Program-made: the position numbers and the translations under genes
Part shown: positions 24,895-34,087 of the stretch, piece by piece
Layout: every line of letters begins with the position of its first letter
How positions within the stretch are numbered: the stretch's first letter is position 1
The notes under the pieces: generated by a model
What the model saw: the letters and a program-made list of their open reading frames with translations, nothing else
The model's database searches: none
What the model was told of the DNA's origin: nothing
Origin: Opitutia bacterium
GTDB taxonomy: Bacteria; Verrucomicrobiota; Verrucomicrobiia; Opitutales; Opitutaceae
Assembly (NCBI GenBank): GCA_947452315.1
Contig: CANGCX010000004.1
Coordinates: 1 to 64,000 of the forward strand
Length of the DNA stretch: 64,000 nt
Direction: 5' to 3'

Positions 24895-27666
24895 TCAGCC
24901 CGTATTTTTAAGCCCGCCAGAGATCCCGTTGATCGTCAGCTCGATCACCGCGCGGACCGAGTCTGCCTCGGCGGCGTTTAGCTTCTCGCCCGTCGCCGCG
25001 CGCAATCGGCGCATCATCTCAACTTGGATATAATTGAGCGGATCGATGTAAGGATTTCTCAGCTGTACTGATTTGAGCAAAACCGGCTCTTTGGCCAATA
25101 ATTGCCGCTGTCCGGTCACCGCAAGAATCGCGGCCTCGGTGCGCTCAAACTCAGCCGTGAGCACGGCAAGCACCCGCCGTCTAATTTTGGGATCTTCTAC
25201 CAAATCAGCGTATAGCGAGGCGATACCCATGTCGGCCTTGTGCATGGTAAGCTGCGCATTATCGATCAGCGTCTGAAAAAACGGCCACTGCGTGTGCATC
25301 GTGCGCAGCAGTTTACGTCCTTTAGGTCCGCGCTTGAGCACTACGTCGAGCGCGCTACCCAGTCCGAACCAGCCAGGAAAATTAAACCGGCTCTGCATCC
25401 ATGAAAACACCCATGGAATCGCCCGAAGATCATCCACGCTGGTAGTCGCCCGACGAAAAGTAGGACGCGAACCAAACTTCAAATTACTGATTTCATCGAT
25501 TGGAGTCGCCTGTTTCCAAAATACCAAAAATTCCGGATCGTCGTGCACCACCGCCTTGTAAGCCGCAAAGCCTGCCGCACTGATTGCGCTCATCGCCTCG
25601 CTCCATTCCTCCGGTACGATCGCCGCCGATTCCGCGGCATGGGTACCGAGCATTACGCCATAAGCCATCTGCTCCAAAATTCGGTGCGCCAAATCAGGAT
25701 CATGATACCGTGTGGACAATACTTCGCCTTGTTCCGTCACGCGGATACCACCATCGCGCAATCCCGCAGGCTGCGCCAAAATTGCCTTCGCCGCCGGTCC
25801 GCCACCGCGCGCGATACTACCACCGCGCCCGTGAAACAGCGTCACCCGCACATCGTGCTCTCGAGCCACGCGCGCGATTGCGTCCTGGGCCTCAAAGAGC
25901 GCCCAGTTAGCCGTCACATACCCACAATCTTTATTACTGTCCGAATAACCCAGCATGACATGCTGGTGCACCGGCTTCACCCGACCCGGAAGTGTAAACA
26001 AACCTGCTAAGATTTCTGGCGCACGTTCTAAGTCATCGAGCGTCTCAAATAAGGGCGCGATCGGCAGCTTCGCACCCGTGATCGCTTGTAAGAATTCCAA
26101 CTCTAAAACATCCGAGACGCCATCGGTCATACTGATGATCGCGATACCTAAGGACTCCGGCCCGAAACGGACTGCGGTCCGTGCAGCCAATGCCAGCGGA
26201 TCCAGCACATGCCTCGTCGGCGCGGAGAATTTTGCTAACGCTAGAGCAGACAAAGGTTTCGCTCTTTCTAACGCGGCGAGCAACACCTCGCGTTTTTTCA
26301 CCTCCGCCAGCTTCGCGTAATCTGAGCACTCGAGCACCTCGGCCACCGCTGCCTCATGGTGCGAGGAATGTTGGCGAATATCCAGTCGCGCCGTGTGCAG
26401 ACCAAACACCTCAAATTGTTCGCCGAGAGCCTTGAGTTCGCCGTCGACCAACATCGCCCCTTTACCCGCGGCAAGACTTGCGCGGATTGTTTCCAAAGTC
26501 TCGTCGATGGTGTCGCGGCTAAGACAAGCTTCGCCCGCATCGTCCTCGGTCAGGACGCTACCGTCGCGCACTTCATTAACAGCCAGCGCGAGTCGCTCAC
26601 GCAGCACGCCAAGCAACAAACGATAGGGCTCATGAGGGTAGCGTTTACCCAACTCCTCGATATGTTTTGAGACATGCAGATTTTCCCGTAATTCTTTTTT
26701 CAACGCCGGCACGACCGAATCTCGTCGGTCACTGACAGTGAGCGTGCGGGCCAATTCCCTCGCTGCGAGCCGCAGTTTTTCAATCGCGAGCCGGCGATGC
26801 AGTAACAGCACTTCTGCGCTTACTGCCCCCGTAACGCCAGGATTGCCGTCACGATCGCCACCAATCCATGAACCAAAAGCTAGCCAGCGACGCGGCGCGC
26901 GGACGCTAGGATAATGCCGCGCTAGGGCCCGTGTCATATCCGACTGCAACCGCGGTAGCGTCGCATACAGCGTTGTATCGAAATACCACAAACCCGTCTT
27001 AGCTTCATCGGTGACTTCAGGCCGCGCCGACCGACTGCGATCGGTCAACCAAAGTGAAGCGATCTCACGCTCCACGCATTCCGCATCAAGCAATGCCGGA
27101 TCGGTCAAAAGCGCTGGTTGCGCCCGCAGCCGTAAAATTTCTCCTAAGCGACGCAATTTTGTGAGCAGCGTACGTCGCTTCGATTCAGTAGGATGTGCGG
27201 TGAACACCAGTTCAATGTTCAATCGATCAACGAGTGCCTGCATCGCTACTGTCCCCACCCCGCGACGCTTCAACTCCATCACCGCCGACTCGATGGACTC
27301 ACGCATTGGGGGTAAGTCAGTCGCATCCGCACCCCGAGCCGCCCGGCGGCGCCGCAACAAGGTAATACGGAAGTTTTCCTCCGCGAGATTAACGAGTTCA
27401 AAATACAAGGTGAACGCCATGGCCTGATTAAAGGCATCCGAAGGCGAGAGCGCAGCCACCTCTGTTGCGAGCGAACGCGCCGCAGCCTCATCGCCCATCC
27501 TTCGCGCCTTTGCGCGCTGACGCAACACCTCGACCGTCTGAAACGTATCCGGACCCTCGAGTCGCGTGATCACTCGACCCAACGCACTGCCTAGCGCCCG
27601 CACTTCAGAGCGCAAGGCGGTCATTTCCTGGAGAGCGGAGGAACGAGAGGAGGTTTTTTTGGCCAT
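24895..27666 (-). CDS. ppc: Phosphoenolpyruvate carboxylase
   Basis: This enzyme makes oxaloacetate from PEP and bicarbonate, refilling the TCA cycle. About 923 residues. Catalytic motifs are VFTAHPTESKRRTL (His near residue 158), GYSDSNKDCGY (about 570) and FHGRGGSIARGGGP (about 612). The protein ends SGGLKNTG, close to the QNTG C-terminus needed for activity in the family. I use the ATG at 27666 (MAKKTSSRSS). The frame is open back to 27807, but those 47 residues look like non-coding sequence and overlap the divergent lptD start. About 113 bases separate the two genes and must hold both promoters. Confidence 0.96.
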   Translation of the reverse strand: MAKKTSSRSSALQEMTALRSEVRALGSALGRVITRLEGPDTFQTVEVLRQRAKARRMGDEAAARSLATEVAALSPSDAFNQAMAFTLYFELVNLAEENFRITLLRRRRAARGADATDLPPMRESIESAVMELKRRGVGTVAMQALVDRLNIELVFTAHPTESKRRTLLTKLRRLGEILRLRAQPALLTDPALLDAECVEREIASLWLTDRSRSARPEVTDEAKTGLWYFDTTLYATLPRLQSDMTRALARHYPSVRAPRRWLAFGSWIGGDRDGNPGVTGAVSAEVLLLHRRLAIEKLRLAARELARTLTVSDRRDSVVPALKKELRENLHVSKHIEELGKRYPHEPYRLLLGVLRERLALAVNEVRDGSVLTEDDAGEACLSRDTIDETLETIRASLAAGKGAMLVDGELKALGEQFEVFGLHTARLDIRQHSSHHEAAVAEVLECSDYAKLAEVKKREVLLAALERAKPLSALALAKFSAPTRHVLDPLALAARTAVRFGPESLGIAIISMTDGVSDVLELEFLQAITGAKLPIAPLFETLDDLERAPEILAGLFTLPGRVKPVHQHVMLGYSDSNKDCGYVTANWALFEAQDAIARVAREHDVRVTLFHGRGGSIARGGGPAAKAILAQPAGLRDGGIRVTEQGEVLSTRYHDPDLAHRILEQMAYGVMLGTHAAESAAIVPEEWSEAMSAISAAGFAAYKAVVHDDPEFLVFWKQATPIDEISNLKFGSRPTFRRATTSVDDLRAIPWVFSWMQSRFNFPGWFGLGSALDVVLKRGPKGRKLLRTMHTQWPFFQTLIDNAQLTMHKADMGIASLYADLVEDPKIRRRVLAVLTAEFERTEAAILAVTGQRQLLAKEPVLLKSVQLRNPYIDPLNYIQVEMMRRLRAATGEKLNAAEADSVRAVIELTINGISGGLKNTG

Positions 27667-27779
27667 GAACTCGTCGCACGATGTAACGCGACGCACGATG
27701 GCAAAAGCTAAAACTACGCCAATTATCAAAAGCCCGCCGGAGGCTTGCTTGCCCACGCACACGCGCCTTTGCTCTGCGG

Positions 27780-29924
27780 GTGTTTCGACGTTCCGTCCTC
27801 GTTTCAATTTTTTTGCTGACCGCCTTCACAGGGCTACCAGCGCAATCTCTCGCGCCTGCTCAAGACACCTCCGCCCCGGTCGCTATGGCATCGACAACGC
27901 GTCAACTCGACGTGAGCGCAGACCAGAGCTCGTTTGATTTCGCCTCAGGCGAGCAAATTCTCACCGGTCACGCTCGAATTAGCGATGGACTTACGCTGCT
28001 GACCGCTGACGAGATTCGTTACAACGCTCGCACCGATATCGCGATCGCCACCGGGCACGTCACTCTCACGCGCGGTCCCCAGCGCCTAATCGCTGAACAA
28101 CTCACCTACGACCGGCGCGCGACGTCATTCGCTGCGCAATCGATCCGGGTGGGATATTACCCGTTTTATGTACGCGGCGCGTCGGCCGCAGGAACACTTA
28201 ACGAGATTAACGTTACTGACGCTACCGTCACTTACCGCGAGCCTGGTCCGTGGCAGCCCACGGTACAATCCTCGCGCATTTTTTACGCACCCAACCGCAA
28301 CCTCCGTAGTGAAAACACCCGTTTTGGACTAGGTAGCGCGCAGCCCTTTCCGTTACCGCGTATCCAGCAAAATCTCAACGAACCCCTCATCTCCTACCTC
28401 ACCTTCACCGGCGGTTACCGCAAATTTCTTGGTGCTTACGCCGAAGGAGGTCTGCGCATTCCCCTTCGAGAGGGCGTAAAAATCGGAGGCGATGTCGGTC
28501 TTTACACGGCTCGCGGCCTGATGGCCGGACCTTCTGCTAGCTACATCGGCGAAAACGAGGGACGTGATTTGCACGGTTATTTTCGCTCGGGTTTCATCCG
28601 TGATCACGGCGATAAGCTGACCGACATCCTCGGCCAACCCGTCCCGACCAATCGCGGGTATATTGAGTGGCAGCACGCTCAACGCTTTACCGAAAACCTA
28701 ACCCTCGCCGGCCAGATTAACGCGTGGCGCGATTCCGAGGTCGTTCGTGATTTCCGACCTCGCGCTTTTTTTCCGGTCCAAACCCCTGATACATTTATTG
28801 AGTCGGTCTACACTGGTCACAATTACTTCATCTCTTTATTCACCCGCCTTCAGCCCAACCCTTTCGATTACGTTCAAGAACGTCTACCCGAACTCCGCTA
28901 TGATTTGATGCCGGTCGCCCTTGGCTTCGGAGGTCTTTACCAACGCGCCCAAGCCAGCGTCGTCTCGCTGCGAGAGCGCCCTCCCGCGCAGATAGGCCCG
29001 CGATTGGTCAGTGACCGCGCGGACGCATATTACGCTCTGACCCGGCCGTTCACGCCGCGTGAATGGCTCGCTATCACTCCCACGGCTGGCGCCCGCTTGA
29101 CCCACTACGCCAACACCACCGGTGCGAGTGCGCCCGGAGGTTACACCCGCGTGCTAGGGGAAGTTGGCCTCGACGCCTCCCTCCGTGCCAACGCCACCTA
29201 TGCCTACAAAAACGCCACATGGAAAATCGACGGTCTGCGCCACCTAATTACACCCAAGCTGAGTTATCGTTACATACCGCAAGGCGATATCGGGCGGCGC
29301 TTTATTCCCGCCATCGACCGTCGTGAGCCTATCACCAGCTATCTGCGTCCGCTCGGCCTCGGCGACCAGCGTAACCTCGACGACCTCCATGCCACCAACA
29401 CTCTTCGCCTCGGACTCGACAATACTCTCCAAACCCGCGACCAAACCTACGGCTCGCGCGACCTCTTTGTATTCAACCATGCGGTAGACCTTCGTTTTCA
29501 TCGCGAGCCCGGCCAACGTGATTTTTCATCCGTCCACACCGAGCTTGCCGTCATGCCGGCTTCTTGGTTCCAGCTCGACGTCTACGAAAGCTTCACGCCC
29601 CAGACCGGCACACTTCAGGAGCTTAATTCCGGTATCACCGTCCGCGATGGCACTGCTTGGTCGCTGCGCTTCGCAACCAACTTTCTTCGCCGCGAGAGCG
29701 AAGATTATCGCATCGAGGGTCGCGCCCACCTCAACGAAGCCTTTGATGTCCTCGCTCGCCTCCAATACGACGCGCGCACTCGTCGTCTCAACGAACAAGC
29801 CTACGGCCTCATCCATAATCTCGATAATACATGGCTCATCGAGTATGTCGTTTCCGTTTACTCTGGCCGACGCCGCGAAAACGGCTTCGGTTTCAACATT
29901 CAGATCGAGGCCCACAATTACTGA
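27780..29924 (+). CDS. lptD: LPS-assembly protein LptD (OstA)
   Basis: LptD is the outer-membrane barrel that inserts lipopolysaccharide at the cell surface. 714 residues from a GTG at 27780 that opens MFRRSVLVSIFLLTAFTGLPA, a signal peptide. The N-terminal periplasmic part is an OstA/LptA-type beta-jellyroll with repeated strands (SSFDFASGEQILTGHARIS, ADEIRYNARTDIAIATGHV). The rest is rich in amphipathic strands forming the barrel. The gene is a single open frame with no frameshift. Its presence implies a Gram-negative outer membrane with LPS or a related glycolipid. No lptE or other lpt gene is visible nearby. Confidence 0.85.
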   Translation: MFRRSVLVSIFLLTAFTGLPAQSLAPAQDTSAPVAMASTTRQLDVSADQSSFDFASGEQILTGHARISDGLTLLTADEIRYNARTDIAIATGHVTLTRGPQRLIAEQLTYDRRATSFAAQSIRVGYYPFYVRGASAAGTLNEINVTDATVTYREPGPWQPTVQSSRIFYAPNRNLRSENTRFGLGSAQPFPLPRIQQNLNEPLISYLTFTGGYRKFLGAYAEGGLRIPLREGVKIGGDVGLYTARGLMAGPSASYIGENEGRDLHGYFRSGFIRDHGDKLTDILGQPVPTNRGYIEWQHAQRFTENLTLAGQINAWRDSEVVRDFRPRAFFPVQTPDTFIESVYTGHNYFISLFTRLQPNPFDYVQERLPELRYDLMPVALGFGGLYQRAQASVVSLRERPPAQIGPRLVSDRADAYYALTRPFTPREWLAITPTAGARLTHYANTTGASAPGGYTRVLGEVGLDASLRANATYAYKNATWKIDGLRHLITPKLSYRYIPQGDIGRRFIPAIDRREPITSYLRPLGLGDQRNLDDLHATNTLRLGLDNTLQTRDQTYGSRDLFVFNHAVDLRFHREPGQRDFSSVHTELAVMPASWFQLDVYESFTPQTGTLQELNSGITVRDGTAWSLRFATNFLRRESEDYRIEGRAHLNEAFDVLARLQYDARTRRLNEQAYGLIHNLDNTWLIEYVVSVYSGRRRENGFGFNIQIEAHNY

Positions 29925-30053
29925 GCCGCCCGATGCAGCTCGCTGCTTTCGCTCGGTGAGCCACCTAAGCTACGCACCAGGCGGCCCCTCGCGCGATCCA
30001 GCAGCCGCCCATCCTTTTTAGCATCCATCCTTTAATTTTCATTTTTTCCATTC

Positions 30054-31262
30054 ATGAGCCTCGCCGGTAGCCAACAAAAAATATTTCTACGCCTCGTCAC
30101 AGTCTTGCGCCCCCACTGGCACACCGACCCATCGCTGCCGCTGCGCATCCAGCAGGAATTCGCCGCCAACCGCTCCTTCGGCTCACGTGACCGCAAACTT
30201 TACCGCGAGTTGCTATACACCACGCTGCGCTTCCTGCCTTGGATCGAACCTCTCTTCGACACTGATCCTACCCGCGCCGCTCAATGTGTCGCTTGGCTCG
30301 CCGCCGATCTACCGGCCACACGCGCCTACCGCGCCGGCACCAGCGGCGATTGGCCCGCCTGTCCGCCCACCGTCGCGGCCAAAGCCAAACACCTCGGCGC
30401 CGATCCCACCGCAGTACTGCCAGCTTGGCTAGCGCGCCATTGCCCCCCTGCTGGCTTAGCCCCCGATATCGACGCGATCCACACCCGCGCAGCCGTATGG
30501 CTTCGCCTCCAAACGGCCGACCCCACCCCCGTCCTCGCCGAATTCACCAGCCTCGGTTGGCCCACTCGGATCTCCCGCGTGGTACCCGGTGCCGTGGAGC
30601 TTCTCGCCGAAGCCGATATAACCAAAACCAAAGCCTTCCTTTCTGGTCTGGTCGAAGTCCAAGACCTCGGCTCTCAAATGATTCTCGCAGCCGCCGGCAT
30701 CGTCCCCGGCGGCCGTTGGCTCGATGCCTGTGCAGGCGCCGGCGGTAAATCCCTCCAACTCGCAGCTCTATTAGGAACGAGCGGCCACATCGACGCCTAC
30801 GACATTCGCCCAAGCGCACTCAAAGAGCTCCAAATCCGCGCTCAACGCGCCCACCTCACACAGATAGCTCTACTCAGTGCCGCGCCTAGCGGGCTCTACG
30901 ACGGCGTCTTGGTTGATGCCCCATGCAGCGGGTCCGGCACGTGGCGCCGCGCGCCCCACCTCAAATGGACCACGACCCCCGCGCAAGTCACGGCCGCGGC
31001 CACCACCCAACTCCAACTGCTTACTACCTACTCCAACCACGTGCGTCCCGGCGGCCGCCTAATCTACGCCACGTGCTCACTCAGCCGCTTTGAAAACGAA
31101 GCTGTAGTCATTGACTTCCTAGCCGCCAACCCGGCCTTTAAACCCGATCCTATGCCGCAGAATTTCGGTTTCACCCCCGACGCCGCCACGGGCGGCCTCA
31201 CAATTCTGCCCGCCCGCCATAACACCGACGGCTTCTTTGTGGCCGCCCTGCGTCGCGCCTAA
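30054..31262 (+). CDS. RsmB/NOP-family RNA m5C methyltransferase
   Basis: 402 residues. The C-terminal half is a Rossmann SAM-methyltransferase with DACAGAGGKSLQLAAL (motif I), DAPCSGSGTWRRAP (motif IV, Cys that helps release product) and YATCSLSRFENE (motif VI, catalytic Cys); this two-cysteine pattern is diagnostic of RNA:m5C methyltransferases of the RsmB/NOP type. The N-terminal half resembles the NusB-like region of RsmB (SRDRKLYRELLYTTLRFLPW). The exact target base in rRNA or tRNA is not certain. The stop of this gene overlaps the upstream part of the next reading frame; scpA's likely GTG start lies 59 bases further on. Confidence 0.9.
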   Translation: MSLAGSQQKIFLRLVTVLRPHWHTDPSLPLRIQQEFAANRSFGSRDRKLYRELLYTTLRFLPWIEPLFDTDPTRAAQCVAWLAADLPATRAYRAGTSGDWPACPPTVAAKAKHLGADPTAVLPAWLARHCPPAGLAPDIDAIHTRAAVWLRLQTADPTPVLAEFTSLGWPTRISRVVPGAVELLAEADITKTKAFLSGLVEVQDLGSQMILAAAGIVPGGRWLDACAGAGGKSLQLAALLGTSGHIDAYDIRPSALKELQIRAQRAHLTQIALLSAAPSGLYDGVLVDAPCSGSGTWRRAPHLKWTTTPAQVTAAATTQLQLLTTYSNHVRPGGRLIYATCSLSRFENEAVVIDFLAANPAFKPDPMPQNFGFTPDAATGGLTILPARHNTDGFFVAALRRA

Positions 31263-31320
31263 AACCCAGCTGAAGTTTTTATTTGCCGCGCCCCGTCGCC
31301 CCTCAAATCTCTCTTTTACC

Positions 31321-32103
31321 GTGGCTCCCGATACCGATTACCGCATCAAGCTCCAGGTCTTTGAAGGCCCGCTCGATCTCCTGCTTTTCCTAATCCGGAA
31401 AAACGAAATCGACATCTACGACATCCCCATCGAGTCAGTCACCAAGCAGTACCTGGAGGCGCTTCGCGCGATGCAATCGCTCGACCTCGAAGTTGCCGGC
31501 GAATTTTTCGTCATGGCCGCCACACTGATGGAAATCAAGAGCCGCATGCTCTTACCCAAAGGCCTTCACGCCATCGATCCCAACGCCAACCCAGAAGACG
31601 ACATCGACCCACGCTGGGAACTCGTCCACCAGCTCCTCCAGTACAAAAAATTTAAAGAAGCTGCAGGCGAGATCGCCGCTATTATACGTCGCCAACAAGA
31701 CCTCATGGAGCGCCACGTCTCCGCCCTGAGTGCGGAACTTGAGGATCGCCCTCTCAAAGCCGTCGGCCGTATCGAGCTTTGGAACACATTCAACATCGTA
31801 CTACGCCGCCTGGCCGAAAAACTCGTCGTCGGGGAAATTCAAGACGAGTCCATCACCGTCTCCGACCAGATGGAGTGGCTTCTTACCCGTATTCAAACCG
31901 AGAAATCTTTTATTTTTTCCCACCTTTTCCCCCAAGGTACCACGCTGCGTGAGCTCGTCGCCACCTTCCTTGCGGTCCTCGAACTTACCCGCCTCGGCAA
32001 ACTCCGCATCGCCCAGAACGAGTCCTTTACCGACATCGTCTGCTCCGCTCGTGAGGAAAACCCTCTTGAAACTCCGGCTGACCCAGCCACGGTCCTCGCG
32101 TGA
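31321..32103 (+). CDS. scpA: Segregation and condensation protein A
   Basis: ScpA is the kleisin subunit that joins SMC heads in bacterial condensin. About 260 residues from the GTG at 31321, which gives the expected DYRIKLQVFEGPLDLLLFLI start; the frame is open upstream to 31237, but this part overlaps the methyltransferase gene. The N-terminal SMC-neck-binding helices (NEIDIYDIPIESVTKQY, LEVAGEFFVMAATLMEIKSRMLLP) and the C-terminal winged helix (TTLRELVATFLAVLELTRLGKL) are intact. No scpB follows; instead a small gene overlaps its stop by four bases (GTGA). Confidence 0.93.
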   Translation: MAPDTDYRIKLQVFEGPLDLLLFLIRKNEIDIYDIPIESVTKQYLEALRAMQSLDLEVAGEFFVMAATLMEIKSRMLLPKGLHAIDPNANPEDDIDPRWELVHQLLQYKKFKEAAGEIAAIIRRQQDLMERHVSALSAELEDRPLKAVGRIELWNTFNIVLRRLAEKLVVGEIQDESITVSDQMEWLLTRIQTEKSFIFSHLFPQGTTLRELVATFLAVLELTRLGKLRIAQNESFTDIVCSAREENPLETPADPATVLA

Positions 32104-32351
32104 GCAAACCTCGGAAACCCAGTCCCCCGAAAGCCGGCCTCGTCGGCCTTGGCCTCGACAACACCGACGGCCACAAACGCCTAACAACTGGTGAGCAATT
32201 CGCCATCGTTGGAGGCTCCGCCGAAACCCACGATCGCATGACGGAGACCGTCGTCAAAACCTTCGAGGAACTCAAAACTCGAGGCAAACCCTTGCACAAA
32301 GTTGAGCCCCAGGAGCTCGCCGAAATCCTCCATAAATCAACTCCGCGTTAA
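32100..32351 (+). CDS. Small basic protein coupled to scpA, unknown
   Basis: 83 residues from a GTG whose last two bases are part of the scpA TGA stop (GTGA overlap), so translation is very probably coupled. The protein starts with a Lys/Pro-rich stretch, then GLVGLGLDNTDGHKRLTTGEQF. The remainder is helical and charged, ending in AEILHKSTPR. I do not recognise a family; a DUF-type partner is possible. The position (where scpB often sits) suggests an accessory role to condensin or to an unrelated process. Confidence is in the gene being real rather than in its function. Confidence 0.65.
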   Translation: MSKPRKPSPPKAGLVGLGLDNTDGHKRLTTGEQFAIVGGSAETHDRMTETVVKTFEELKTRGKPLHKVEPQELAEILHKSTPR

Positions 32352-32411
32352 TTACCTCGCTTGCGTTCTCTGCCACCAAGCCCCTCTTTTAAACCCATAT
32401 CCTTAATTAAC

Positions 32412-32738
32412 ATGTCCGAAAAAATCGCCAACCTCACTACCGATAATTTCAAAGCCACCGTCGCCGCCGCCACCACGCCTCTACTAGTGGATTTTTGGGC
32501 GCCCTGGTGCGGCCCCTGCAAAGCCATCGCGCCCATCCTCGAAGAGCTCGCCACTGAGATGACCGGCCAAGTTCAGATCGCCAAGGTCAACATCGACGAC
32601 AACGACTCCATCGCTGCCGATTACGGCATTCGCGCCATCCCAACGATGTTGCTCTTCAAAAACGGCCAAGTAGCCGAGCAACTCGTCGGCATGATGCCCA
32701 AAGCCGCCATCAAAGCCAAAATCACCGCCCATATTTAA
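32412..32738 (+). CDS. trxA: Thioredoxin
   Basis: This is the general protein disulfide reductant. 108 residues with PWCGPCKAIAP at 31-41 (redox cysteines C33 and C36), the buried-acid strand LLVDFWA before it, and RAIPTMLLF (cis-Pro) near residue 77. The ATG at 32412 gives MSEKIANLTTDNF, as in other thioredoxins; a frame extending upstream to 32361 is not supported by homology. A strong terminator follows 28 bases after the stop. Confidence 0.95.
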   Translation: MSEKIANLTTDNFKATVAAATTPLLVDFWAPWCGPCKAIAPILEELATEMTGQVQIAKVNIDDNDSIAADYGIRAIPTMLLFKNGQVAEQLVGMMPKAAIKAKITAHI

Positions 32739-32766
32739 TCGCACGAGCTGATTGTTAAAGCTTCCG

Positions 32767-32796
32767 CCCCGACGTTTTCCGCGTCGGGGTTTTTTG
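32767..32796 (+). terminator. Rho-independent terminator of trxA
   Basis: An 8-bp GC-rich stem CCCCGACG (32767-32774) pairs with CGTCGGGG (32782-32789) and is followed at once by six T residues (32790-32795). It follows trxA and ends just before the sialidase-like gene region. Confidence 0.9.
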
Positions 32797-32870
32797 TGCA
32801 TATGCGCGCGCGCTTCCCCGTTGCACCGTTCGACGCTCATGTCCCAACTCAACGCAACCCCTCTGTTTCC

Positions 32871-34058
32871 GTGACCTCACTATTTCGCCGTCTACTTCTC
32901 TGCACGCTGGCTCTAACGCTCACACTCGCCTATAGCCCGCTTCTGCGCGCCACCTCGCCCACCCTCGCTCCCCAAAAAATTAAAGATATCGTCATCTACG
33001 AAAACCCCCGTTTTCACTCCGCATTCCCCTCTGTGATCCGACGTCCCGACGGCGAATTACTCCTTTCTTTTCGGCGCGCCCCAAATCGCAAAACCTTCGG
33101 TGAGGCCGGTAACAACCACGTAGATCCCAACAGCCAACTCATGCTCCTGCGCTCGCGCGACGGGCTGACGTGGTCAACCGAACCCACGCTGGTCTACGCC
33201 GATCCCTTCGGCGGCTCCCAAGACCCGTGCCTACTGCAACTTCGAGACGGTACATTGCTCTGTTTTAGCTATGGCTGGAGTTTTCTTCGCCCCGATGGGG
33301 TCGCGAAACTCAAAGCTCCGTTTCTCCAAAACTTCCCCGGTTCGATCTTCAACGGCGGTTACTACCTGCGTTCCACTGACGGAGCTAATTCATGGACCGG
33401 CCCGTTCAAACCGCCACACATCACCGCTGAAATTCTCAACGACCCCTTTGGCCAACCGATCGTCGCCTACAATCGCGGAGCTCCGATCGAGGGCCGAGAC
33501 GGCCGCCTATATTGGGCCTGCGCCGCCACGGACCGCGACAGCCCACGCCGCACCTCCACCTATCTTCTGATATCCAGCGACCAAGGCCGGACCTGGAATT
33601 ATTCCTGCCCCGTCGCCACCGATGGCGCGGCCTCCTTCAACGAAACCAATCTGATCGAAACCCCCGCCGGTGACCTGATCGCCTTCCTTCGCAGTGAGGG
33701 ACTCGACGACGACGCCTGTCTCGCCCGCTCCACCGACAGCGGCAAATCCTTCCAGCCTTGGCAACGCCTCGGCTTCCGCGGTCACCCGCTGCACGCCCTA
33801 CGCCTACCCGACCAACGGGTCCTTCTAACCTACGGGTACCGCCATGCGCCCCTCGGCATCCGCGCCCGCATCCTCAATCCCGAATGCACTGACGCAGCTA
33901 CCGCGCCCGAGATTATCCTCCGCGACGACGGCAGCACCACCGATCTCGGCTACCCTTGGTCCGTACAAATCGACGCGCACCACGTACTCATCGCATACTA
34001 CTTCAAAGGCACCGGAGTGATCCAGCACCTCGCGGGCACGATTTTAAAAATCGACTGA
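32871..34058 (+). CDS. Exported sialidase-fold (BNR-repeat) hydrolase
   Basis: About 395 residues. I chose the GTG at 32871 because it opens VTSLFRRLLLCTLALTLTLAYS, a signal peptide, and avoids the trxA terminator; an upstream ATG at 32796 would overlap it. At least four Asp-box-like motifs mark a six-bladed propeller: RSRDGLTW, RSTDGANSW, SSDQGRTW and RSTDSGKSF. FRRAPN near the start and RYDDGST-like late strands fit the exo-alpha-sialidase superfamily. However, the catalytic Tyr/Glu pair and the Arg triad cannot be confirmed by eye, and many such proteins cleave sugars other than sialic acid. A role in scavenging polysaccharides is inferred. Confidence 0.75.
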   Translation: MTSLFRRLLLCTLALTLTLAYSPLLRATSPTLAPQKIKDIVIYENPRFHSAFPSVIRRPDGELLLSFRRAPNRKTFGEAGNNHVDPNSQLMLLRSRDGLTWSTEPTLVYADPFGGSQDPCLLQLRDGTLLCFSYGWSFLRPDGVAKLKAPFLQNFPGSIFNGGYYLRSTDGANSWTGPFKPPHITAEILNDPFGQPIVAYNRGAPIEGRDGRLYWACAATDRDSPRRTSTYLLISSDQGRTWNYSCPVATDGAASFNETNLIETPAGDLIAFLRSEGLDDDACLARSTDSGKSFQPWQRLGFRGHPLHALRLPDQRVLLTYGYRHAPLGIRARILNPECTDAATAPEIILRDDGSTTDLGYPWSVQIDAHHVLIAYYFKGTGVIQHLAGTILKID

Positions 34059-34087
34059 ACTAAAAAAGCCGCTCGGCGCGCCCAGAA

